64,000 nt of DNA from Prosapia bicincta (lineage: Eukaryota; Arthropoda; Insecta; Hemiptera; Cercopidae): NCBI GenBank assembly GCA_036971475.1, contig JBAIZL010000002.1, positions 135,822,740-135,886,739 on the forward strand, given 5' to 3'. Both the position numbers and the translations under genes were made by a program. Under the pieces are notes generated by a model. The model was not told where the DNA came from. It saw only the letters and a program-made list of their open reading frames with translations, and did no database searches. Of the stretch, positions 54,021 to 64,000 are shown one piece after another; position 1 is the first letter of the stretch, and each line of letters opens with the position of its first letter.

Positions 54021-54540
54021 GCATAAATAACGTAGAATCGACCATAGATTCGCATTGTGCACTTAGAATTGAACTATAATAAGTATTATAGGAGCTATGG
54101 CAATTTTCATATATTTGCTCTAAAAAAAATGCATGAATTATAGTTCATGGATTTTGCGATTTCTACAAAAAATGGATTTCTCATTTAAAAAGCATAAATA
54201 ACGTAGAATCGACCATAGATTCGCATTGTGCACTTAGAATTGATCTATAATAAGTATTATAGGAGCTATGGCAATTTTCATATATTTGCTCTAAAAAAAA
54301 TGCATGAATTATAGTTCATGGATTTTGCGATTTCTACAAAAAATGGATTTCTCATTTAAAAAGCATAAATAACGTAGAATCGACCATAGATTCGCATTGT
54401 GCACTTAGAATTGAACTATAATAAGTATTATAGGAGCTATGGCAATTTTCATATATTTGCTCTAAAAAAAATGCATGAATTATAGTTCATGGATTTTGCG
54501 ATTTCTACAAAAAATGGATTTCTCATTTTAAAAGGTTAAA

Positions 54541-55480
54541 TAACGTAGAATCGACCATAGATTCGCATTGTGCACTTAGAATTGAACTATAATACGTATT
54601 ATAGGAGCTATGCCTATTTTCATATATTCGCTCTAAAAAAAATGCATGAATTATAGTTCATGGATTTTGCGATTTCTACAAAAAATGGATTTCTCATTTT
54701 AAAAGGTTAAGTAACGTAGAATCGACCATAGATTCGCATTGTGCACTTAGAATTGAACTATAATACGTATTATAGGAGCTATGGCAATTTTCATATATTT
54801 GCTCTAAAACAAATGCATGAATTATAGTTCATGGATTTTGCGATTTCTACAAAAAATGGATTTCTCATTTAAAAAGCATAAATAACGCAGAATCGACCAT
54901 AGATTCGCATTGTGCACTTAGAATTGATCTATAATACGTATTATAGGAGCTATGGCAATTTTCATATATTTGCTGTAATAAAAATGCATGAATTATAGTT
55001 CATGGATTTTGCGATTTCTACAAAAAATGGATTTCTCATTTTAAAAGGTTAAATAACGTAGAATCGACCATAGATTCGCATTGTGCACTTAGAATTGATC
55101 TATAATACGTATTATAGGAGCTATGGCAATTTTCATATATTTGCTCTAAAAAAAATGCATGAATTATAGTTCATGGATTTTGCGATTTCTACAAAAAATG
55201 GATTTCTCATTTTAAAAAGTTAAATAACGTAGAATCGACCATAGATTCGCATTGTGCACTTAGAATTGATCTATAATACGTATTATAGGAGCTATGGCAA
55301 TTTTAATATATTTGCTCTAAAAAAAATGCATGAATTATAGTTCATGGATTTTGCGATTTCTACAAAAAATGGATTTCTCATTTTAAAAGGTTAAATAACG
55401 TAGAATCGACCATAGATTCGCATTGTGCACTTAGAATTGATCTATAATACGTATTATAGGAGCTATGACAATTTTCATAT
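54541..55480 (+). repeat. Earlier relative of the 58.6-59.2 kb block
   Basis: TATGCCTATTTTC at 54611 pairs with 58713 (+4102). TTTTAATATA at 55301 pairs with 59061 and CTATGACAATT at 55461 with 59221 (both +3760). The 342-bp drop in offset means two extra monomers are present here, or two are missing in the later copy. A private GGTTAAGTAACG lies near 54706. Confidence 0.82.
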
Positions 55481-56575
55481 ATTTGCTCTAAAAAAAATGC
55501 ATGAATTATAGTTCATGGATTTTGCGATTTCTACAAAAAATGGATTTCTCATTTTAAAAGGTTAAATAACGTAGAATCGACCATAGATTCGCATTGTGCA
55601 CTTAGAATTGATCTATAATACGTATTATAGGAGCTATGGCAATTTTCATATATTTGCTCTAAAAAAAATGCATGAATTATAGTTCATGGATTTTGCGATT
55701 TCTACAAAAAATGGATTTCTCATTTAAAAAGCATAAATAACGTAGAATCGACCATAGATTCGCATTGTGCACTTAGAATTGATCTATAATACGTATTATA
55801 GGAGCTATGGCAATTTTCATATATTTGCTCTAAAAAAAATGCATGAATTATAGTTCATGGATTTTGCGATTTCTACAAAAAATGGATTTCTCATTTTAAA
55901 AGGTTAAATAACGTAGAATCGACCATAGATTCGCATTGTGCACTTAGAATTGATCTATAATACGTATTATAGGAGCTATGACAATTTTCATATATTTGCT
56001 CTAATAAAAATGCATGAATTATAGTTCATGGATTTTGCGATTTCTACAAAAAATGGATTTCTCATTTTAAAAGGTTAAATAACGTAGAATCGACCATAGA
56101 TTCGCATTGTGCACTTAGAATTGATCTATAATACGTATTATAGGAGCTATGGCAATTTTCATATATTTGCTCTAAAAAAAATGCATGAATTATAGTTCAT
56201 GGATTTTGCGATTTCTACAAAAAATGGATTTCTCATTTTAAAAGGTTAAATAACTTAGAATCGACCATAGATTCGCATTGTGCACTTAGAATTGATCTAT
56301 GATACGTATTATAGGAGCTATGGCAATTTTCATATATTTGCTCTAAAACAAATGCATGAATTATAGTTCATGGATTTTGCGATTTCTACAAAAAATGGAT
56401 TTCTCATTTTAAAAGGTTAAATAACGTAGAATCGACCATAGATTCGCATTGTGCACTTAGAATTGAACTATAATACGTAATATAGGAGCTATGGCAATTT
56501 TCATATATTTGCTCTAAAAAAATGCATGAATTATAGTTCATGGATTTTGCGATTTCTACAAAAAATGGATTTCTC

Positions 56576-59556
56576 ATTTAAAAAGCATAAATAACGTAGA
56601 ATCGACCATAGATTCGCATTGTGCACTTAGAATTGATCTATAATACGTATTATAGGAGCTATGGCAATTTTCATATATTTGCTCTAAAAAAAATGCATGA
56701 ATTATAGTTCATGGATTTTGCGATTTCTACAAAAAATGGATTTCTCATTTAAAAAGCATAAATAACGTAGAATCGACCATAGATTCGCATTGTGCACTTA
56801 GAATTGATCTATAATACGTATTATAGGAGCTATGGCAATTTTCATATATTTGCTCTAAAAAAAATGCATGAATTATAGTTCATGGATTTTGCGATTTCTA
56901 CAAAAAATGGATTTCTCATTTTAAAAGGTTAAATAACGTAGAATCGACCATAGATTCGCATTGTGCACTTAGAATTGATCTATAATACGTATTATAGGAG
57001 CTATGGCAATTTTCATATATTTGCTCTAAAAAAAATGCATGAATTATAGTTCATGGATTTTTCGATTTCTAAAAAAAATGGATTTCTCATTTTAAAAGGT
57101 TAAATAACTTAGAATCGACCATAGATTCGCATTGTGCACTTAGAATTGATCTATGATACGTATTATAGGAGCTATGGCAATTTTCATATATTTGCTCTAA
57201 AACAAATGCATGAATTATAGTTCATGGATTTGGCGATTTCTACAAAAAATGGATTTCTCATTTTAAAAGGTTAAATAACGTAGAATCGACCATAGATTCG
57301 CATTGTGCACTTAGAATTGAACTATAATACGTAATATAGGAGCTATGGCAATTTTCATATATTTGCTCTAAAAAAATGCATGAATTATAGTTCATGGATT
57401 TTGCGATTTCTACAAAAAATGGATTTCTCATTTAAAAAGCATAAATAACGTAGAATCGACCATAGATTCGCATTGTGCACTTAGAATTGATCTATAATAC
57501 GTATTATAGGAGCTATGGCAATTTTCATATATTTGCTCTAAAAAAAATGCATGAATTATAGTTCATGGATTTTGCGATTTCTACAAAAAATGGATTTCTC
57601 ATTTAAAAAGCATAAATAACGTAGAATCGACCATAGATTCGCATTGTGCACTTAGAATTGATCTATAATACGTATTATAGGAGCTATGGCAATTTTCATA
57701 TATTTGCTCTAAAAAAAATGCATGAATTATAGTTCATGGATTTTGCGATTTCTACAAAAAATGGATTTCTCATTTTAAAAGGTTAAATAACGTAGAATCG
57801 ACCATTGATTCGCATTGTGCACTTAGAATTGAACTATAATACGTATTATAGGAGCTATGGCAATTTTCATATATTTGCTCTAAAAAAAATGCATGAATTA
57901 TAGTTCATGGATTTTTCGATTTCTACAAAAAATGGATTTCTCATTTTAAAAGGTTAAATAACGTAGAATCGACCATAGATTCGCATTGTGCACTTAGAAT
58001 TGATCTATAATACGTATTATAGGAGCTATGGCAATTTTCATATATTTGCTCTAAAAAAAATGCATGAATTATAGTTCATGGATTTTGCGATTTCTACAAA
58101 AAATGGATTTCTCATTTAAAAAGCATAAATAACGTAGAATCGACCATAGATTCGCATTGTGCACTTAGAATTGATCTATAATACGTATTATAGGAGCTAT
58201 GGCAATTTTCATATATTTGCTCTAAAAAAAATGCATGAATTATAGTTCATGGATTTTGCGATTTCTACAAAAAATGGATTTCTCATTTTAAAAGGTTAAA
58301 TAACGTAGAATCGACCATAGATTCGCATTGTGCACTTAGAATTGATCTATAATACGTATTATAGGAGCTATGGCAATTTTCATATATTTGCTCTAAAAAA
58401 AATGCATGAATTATAGTTCATGGATTTTGCGATTTCTACAAAAAATGGATTTCTCATTTTAAAAGGTTAAATAACGTAGAATCGACCATAGATTCGCATT
58501 GTGCACTTAGAATTGAACTATAATACGTATTATAGGAGCTATGGCAATTTTCATATATTTGCTCTAAAAAAAATGCATGAATTATAGTTCATGGATTTTG
58601 CGATTTCTACAAAAAATGGATTTCTCATTTTAAAAGGTTAAATAACGTAGAATCGACCATAGATTCGCATTGTGCACTTAGAATTGAACTATAATACGTA
58701 TTATAGGAGCTATGCCTATTTTCATATATTCGCTCTAAAAAAAATGCATGAATTATAGTTCATGGATTTTGCGATTTCTACAAAAAATGGATTTCTCATT
58801 TTAAAAGGTTAAATAACGTAGAATCGACCATAGATTCGCATTGTGCACTTAGAATTGAACTATAATACGTATTATAGGAGCTATGGCAATTTTCATATAT
58901 TTGCTCTAAAACAAATGCATGAATTATAGTTCATGGATTTTGCGATTTCTACAAAAAATGGATTTCTCATTTAAAAAGCATAAATAACGCAGAATCGACC
59001 ATAGATTCGCATTGTGCACTTAGAATTGATCTATAATACGTATTATAGGAGCTATGGCAATTTTAATATATTTGCTCTAAAAAAAATGCATGAATTATAG
59101 TTCATGGATTTTGCGATTTCTACAAAAAATGGATTTCTCATTTTAAAAGGTTAAATAACGTAGAATCGACCATAGATTCGCATTGTGCACTTAGAATTGA
59201 TCTATAATACGTATTATAGGAGCTATGACAATTTTCATATATTTGCTCTAAAAAAAATGCATGAATTATAGTTCATGGATTTTGCGATTTCTACAAAAAA
59301 TGGATTTCTCATTTTAAAAGGTTAAATAACGTAGAATCGACCATAGATTCGCATTGTGCACTTAGAATTGATCTATAATACGTATTATAGGAGCTATGGC
59401 AATTTTCATATATTTGCTCTAAAAAAAATGCATGAATTATAGTTCATGGATTTTGCGATTTCTACAAAAAATGGATTTCTCATTTTAAAAGGTTAAATAA
59501 CGTAGAATCGACCATAGATTCGCATTGTGCACTTAGAATTGATCTATAATACGTAT
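56576..59556 (+). repeat. 26-mer duplication (period 4444), copy 1
   Basis: Markers: GATTTGGCG (57231 and 61675), GTAATATAGG (57331 and 61775), ACCATTGATTCG (57801 and 62245), TATGCCTATTTTC (58713 and 63157), ACAAATGCAT (58911 and 63355), TTTTAATATA (59061 and 63505) and CTATGACAATT (59221 and 63665). The offset is always 4444 bp (26 x 171 minus 2). Confidence 0.92.
58310..58480 (+). repeat. Domain V type monomer (example)
   Basis: 171 bp with GATCTATAATACG, CTATGGC, an intact dyad 2 and CATTTTAAAAGGTTAAATAACG at the end. Relative to the reference it differs at base 37 and in bases 150-159. Confidence 0.85.
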
Positions 59557-61019
59557 TATAGGAGCTATGGCAATTTTCATATATTTGCTCTAAAAAAAAT
59601 GCATGAATTATAGTTCATGGATTTTGCGATTTCTACAAAAAATGGATTTCTCATTTTAAAAGGTTAAATAACGTAGAATCGACCATAGATTCGCATTGTG
59701 CACTTAGAATTGATCTATAATACGTATTATAGGAGCTATGGCAATTTTCATATATTTGCTCTAAAAAAAATGCATGAATTATAGTTCATGGATTTTGCGA
59801 TTTCTACAAAAAATGGATTTCTCATTTTAAAAGGTTAAATAACTTAGAATCGACCATAGATTCGCATTGTGCACTTAGAATTGATCTATGATACGTATTA
59901 TAGGAGCTATGGCAATTTTCATATATTTGCTCTAAAACAAATGCATGAATTATAGTTCATGGATTTTGCGATTTCTACAAAAAATGGATTTCTCATTTTA
60001 AAAGGTTAAATAACGTAGAATCGACCATAGATTCGCATTGTGCACTTAGAATTGAACTATAATACGTAATATAGGAGCTATGGCAATTTTCATATATTTG
60101 CTCTAAAAAAATGCATGAATTATAGTTCATGGATTTTGCGATTTCTACAAAAAATGGATTTCTCATTTAAAAAGCATAAATAACGTAGAATCGACCATAG
60201 ATTCGCATTGTGCACTTAGAATTGATCTATAATACGTATTATAGGAGCTATGGCAATTTTCATATATTTGCTCTAAAAAAAATGCATGAATTATAGTTCA
60301 TGGATTTTGCGATTTCTACAAAAAATGGATTTCTCATTTAAAAAGCATAAATAACGTAGAATCGACCATAGATTCGCATTGTGCACTTAGAATTGATCTA
60401 TAATACGTATTATAGGAGCTATGGCAATTTTCATATATTTGCTCTAAAAAAAATGCATGAATTATAGTTCATGGATTTTTCGATTTCTACAAAAAATGGA
60501 TTTCTCATTTTAAAAGGTTAAATAACTTAGAATCGACCATAGATTCGCATTGTGCACTTAGAATTGATCTATGATACGTATTATAGGAGCTATGGCAATT
60601 TTCATATATTTGCTCTAAAAAAAATGCATGAATTATAGTTCATGGATTTTGCGATTTCTACAAAAAATGGATTTCTCATTTTAAAAGGTTAAATAACGTA
60701 GAATCGACCATAGATTCGCATTGTGCACTTAGAATTGAACTATAATACGTATTATAGGAGCTATGGCAATTTTCATATATTTGCTCTAAAAAAAATGCAT
60801 GAATTATAGTTCATGGATTTTGCGATTTCTACAAAAAATGGATTTCTCATTTTAAAAGGTTAAATAACGTAGAATCGACCATAGATTCGCATTGTGCACT
60901 TAGAATTGAACTATAATACGTATTATAGGAGCTATGCCTATTTTCATATATTCGCTCTAAAAAAAATGCATGAATTATAGTTCATGGATTTTGCAATTTC
61001 TACAAAAAATGGATTTCTC

Positions 61020-64000
61020 ATTTAAAAAGCATAAATAACGTAGAATCGACCATAGATTCGCATTGTGCACTTAGAATTGATCTATAATACGTATTATAGG
61101 AGCTATGGCAATTTTCATATATTTGCTCTAAAAAAAATGCATGAATTATAGTTCATGGATTTTGCGATTTCTACAAAAAATGGATTTCTCATTTAAAAAG
61201 CATAAATAACGTAGAATCGACCATAGATTCGCATTGTGCACTTAGAATTGATCTATAATACGTATTATAGGAGCTATGGCAATTTTCATATATTTGCTCT
61301 AAAAAAAATGCATGAATTATAGTTCATGGATTTTGCGATTTCTACAAAAAATGGATTTCTCATTTTAAAAGGTTAAATAACGTAGAATCGACCATAGATT
61401 CGCATTGTGCACTTAGAATTGATCTATAATACGTATTATAGGAGCTATGGCAATTTTCATATATTTGCTCTAAAAAAAATGCATGAATTATAGTTCATGG
61501 ATTTTTCGATTTCTACAAAAAATGGATTTCTCATTTTAAAAGGTTAAATAACTTAGAATCGACCATAGATTCGCATTGTGCACTTAGAATTGATCTATGA
61601 TACGTATTATAGGAGCTATGGCAATTTTCATATATTTGCTCTAAAACAAATGCATGAATTATAGTTCATGGATTTGGCGATTTCTACAAAAAATGGATTT
61701 CTCATTTTAAAAGGTTAAATAACGTAGAATCGACCATAGATTCGCATTGTGCACTTAGAATTGAACTATAATACGTAATATAGGAGCTATGGCAATTTTC
61801 ATATATTTGCTCTAAAAAAATGCATGAATTATAGTTCATGGATTTTGCGATTTCTACAAAAAATGGATTTCTCATTTAAAAAGCATAAATAACGTAGAAT
61901 CGACCATAGATTCGCATTGTGCACTTAGAATTGATCTATAATACGTATTATAGGAGCTATGGCAATTTTCATATATTTGCTCTAAAAAAAATGCATGAAT
62001 TATAGTTCATGGATTTTGCGATTTCTACAAAAAATGGATTTCTCATTTAAAAAGCATAAATAACGTAGAATCGACCATAGATTCGCATTGTGCACTTAGA
62101 ATTGATCTATAATACGTATTATAGGAGCTATGGCAATTTTCATATATTTGCTCTAAAAAAAATGCATGAATTATAGTTCATGGATTTTGCGATTTCTACA
62201 AAAAATGGATTTCTCATTTTAAAAGGTTAAATAACGTAGAATCGACCATTGATTCGCATTGTGCACTTAGAATTGAACTATAATACGTATTATAGGAGCT
62301 ATGGCAATTTTCATATATTTGCTCTAAAAAAAATGCATGAATTATAGTTCATGGATTTTTCGATTTCTACAAAAAATGGATTTCTCATTTTAAAAGGTTA
62401 AATAACGTAGAATCGACCATAGATTCGCATTGTGCACTTAGAATTGATCTATAATACGTATTATAGGAGCTATGGCAATTTTCATATATTTGCTCTAAAA
62501 AAAATGCATGAATTATAGTTCATGGATTTTGCGATTTCTACAAAAAATGGATTTCTCATTTAAAAAGCATAAATAACGTAGAATCGACCATAGATTCGCA
62601 TTGTGCACTTAGAATTGATCTATAATACGTATTATAGGAGCTATGGCAATTTTCATATATTTGCTCTAAAAAAAATGCATGAATTATAGTTCATGGATTT
62701 TGCGATTTCTACAAAAAATGGATTTCTCATTTTAAAAGGTTAAATAACGTAGAATCGACCATAGATTCGCATTGTGCACTTAGAATTGATCTATAATACG
62801 TATTATAGGAGCTATGGCAATTTTCATATATTTGCTCTAAAAAAAATGCATGAATTATAGTTCATGGATTTTGCGATTTCTACAAAAAATGGATTTCTCA
62901 TTTTAAAAGGTTAAATAACGTAGAATCGACCATAGATTCGCATTGTGCACTTAGAATTGAACTATAATACGTATTATAGGAGCTATGGCAATTTTCATAT
63001 ATTTGCTCTAAAAAAAATGCATGAATTATAGTTCATGGATTTTGCGATTTCTACAAAATATGGAATTCTCATTTTAAAAGGTTAAATAACGTAGAATCGA
63101 CCATAGATTCGCATTGTGCACTTAGAATTGAACTATAATACGTATTATAGGAGCTATGCCTATTTTCATATATTCGCTCTAAAAAAAATGCATGAATTAT
63201 AGTTCATGGATTTTGCGATTTCTACAAAAAATGGATTTCTCATTTTAAAAGGTTAAATAACGTAGAATCGACCATAGATTCGCATTGTGCACTTAGAATT
63301 AAACTATAATACGTATTATAGGAGCTATGGCAATTTTCATATATTTGCTCTAAAACAAATGCATGAATTATAGTTCATGGATTTTGCGATTTCTACAAAA
63401 AATGGATTTCTCATTTAAAAAGCATAAATAACGCAGAATCGACCATAGATTCGCATTGTGCACTTAGAATTGATCTATAATACGTATTATAGGAGCTATG
63501 GCAATTTTAATATATTTGCTCTAAAAAAAATGCATGAATTATAGTTCATGGATTTTGCGATTTCTACAAAAAATGGATTTCTCATTTTAAAAGGTTAAAT
63601 AACGTAGAATCGACCATAGATTCGCATTGTGCACTTAGAATAGATCTATAATACGTATTATAGGAGCTATGACAATTTTCATATATTTGCTCTAAAAAAA
63701 ATGCATGAATTATAGTTCATGGATTTTGCGATTTCTACAAAAAATGGATTTCTCATTTTAAAAGGTTAAATAACGTAGAATCGACCATAGATTCGCATTG
63801 TGCACTTAGAATTGATCTATAATACGTATTATAGGAGCTATGGCAATTTTCATATATTTGCTCTAAAAAAAATGCATGAATTATAGTTCATGGATTTTGC
63901 GATTTCTACAAAAAATGGATTTCTCATTTTAAAAGGTTAAATAACGTAGAATCGACCATAGATTCGCATTGTGCACTTAGAATTGATCTATAATACGTAT
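61020..64000 (+). repeat. 26-mer duplication (period 4444), copy 2, runs off the window
   Basis: Partner of 56576-59556. It still matches at the last base of the window, so the unit continues beyond it. The TATGCC marker also lies midway at 60935, giving an inner period of 2222 bp (13 monomers minus 1): 58713, 60935, 63157. Confidence 0.9.

Larger units (their letters stand above)
1..64000 (+). repeat. 171-bp AT-rich satellite array, about 374 head-to-tail monomers
   Basis: The marker ATCGACCATAG recurs at 21, 192, 363, 534 and so on every 171 bp, up to 63951. Phase checks at 4809, 12219, 19204, 24298, 29919, 34185, 40327 and 47879 all fit whole numbers of 171-bp units plus small indels. Every monomer has the same orientation and no foreign sequence interrupts the array. 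Neighbouring monomers usually differ at only a few bases. Long arrays of this kind are typical of centromeric or pericentromeric heterochromatin; that location is inferred. No stretch over 300 bp holds anything but satellite. I do not recognise the family. Confidence 0.98.
44911..64000 (+). repeat. Domain V: monomers with TTTTAAAAGGTT variant
   Basis: CATTTAAAAAGCATAAATAACG is replaced in many monomers by CATTTTAAAAGGTTAAATAACG, first at 44911. These stay a minority to about 53.5 kb and then become common. GATCTATAATACG (T37 with C46) is the usual upstream half. Other recurring marks are GCTATGCCTATTTTC, AAAACAAATG, TGATCTATGATACG, GTAATATAGG and CTATGACAATT. Confidence 0.83.

Noticed and set aside
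4102..58713. Shared 4102-bp offset in domain II (4811 to 8913) and domain V (54611 to 58713)
   Set aside because: Both equal 24 monomers minus 2 bp, but the units share no rare markers and the net -2 comes from different small indels, so I take it as coincidence.
1..64000. CRISPR array
   Set aside because: The repeat unit is 171 bp and fills the whole sequence; there are no unique spacers and no cas genes.
1..64000. Primate alpha satellite
   Set aside because: Only the 171-bp length agrees. I recognise no alpha-satellite sequence, GC is lower, and there is no CENP-B box: the TTCG at bases 14-17 is not followed by the A and CGGG the box needs.
1..64000. Telomere, rDNA, 5S or tRNA gene cluster
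   Set aside because: No short G-rich telomere motif, no rRNA-like conserved blocks and no tRNA A/B-box arrangement in any monomer.

Overview
The whole 64 kb window is one uninterrupted, head-to-tail satellite DNA array. The monomer is 171 bp and the same words recur on the same strand from the first base to the last. Following the phase marker ATCGACCATAG from position 21 to 63951 gives 374 periods with a net length change of only -24 bp, so about 374 monomers. I see no unique sequence, transposon, RNA gene, telomere repeat, inversion or believable protein-coding gene. Both window edges lie inside the array, so its true size is unknown. A consensus monomer (35211-35381) is 28.7% GC (49 of 171). 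It carries 5 CpGs against about 3.5 expected from base composition, so CpG is not depleted.

This is eukaryotic heterochromatin, most plausibly centromeric or pericentromeric (subtelomeric is possible). I cannot name the species. The AT-richness and intact CpGs favour an invertebrate over a vertebrate or plant with methylated satellites, but that is inference. The length equals that of primate alpha satellite, but I see neither its sequence nor a CENP-B box.

I number the monomer from the A of ATCGACC. The array falls into five domains by diagnostic bases. Domain I (1-4123) mixes four monomer classes A, B, C and D, partly in a 7-mer higher-order repeat (HOR) ABCDABC. Domain II (4124-12389) is almost all class C, with another 7-mer HOR inside a 24/25-mer duplication. 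Domain III (12390-34046) has a new type in which base 46 becomes C; it holds a 2-mer, a 16-mer and a roughly 5.4 kb (32-monomer) duplication series. Domain IV (34047-44910) has an exact 10-mer and an exact 6-mer tandem duplication. Domain V (44911-64000) introduces a TTTTAAAAGGTT variant and has 17-mer, 13-mer and 26-mer periodicities. Segments are also shared at a distance (7160 bp and 10631 bp offsets), as expected from repeated unequal exchange, gene conversion or re-insertion.

Two 18-bp dyads dominate each monomer. Dyad 1 (bases 38-55) is a perfect palindrome in most copies after 12.6 kb and one base short of perfect before that. Dyad 2 (bases 96-113) has one mismatched pair in the consensus and is where most of the indels I noticed fall. 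In most monomers of domains III and IV the two dyads also share an 11-bp inverted repeat. The dyads, the sharp switch at 12.4-12.6 kb, the mobile haplotype cassette and an orphan domain-II-like monomer at 48.4 kb are the observations most worth following.

The few short open frames (62-74 codons, GTG starts where checked) are monomer sequence that small indels happen to keep open. They should not be annotated as genes.
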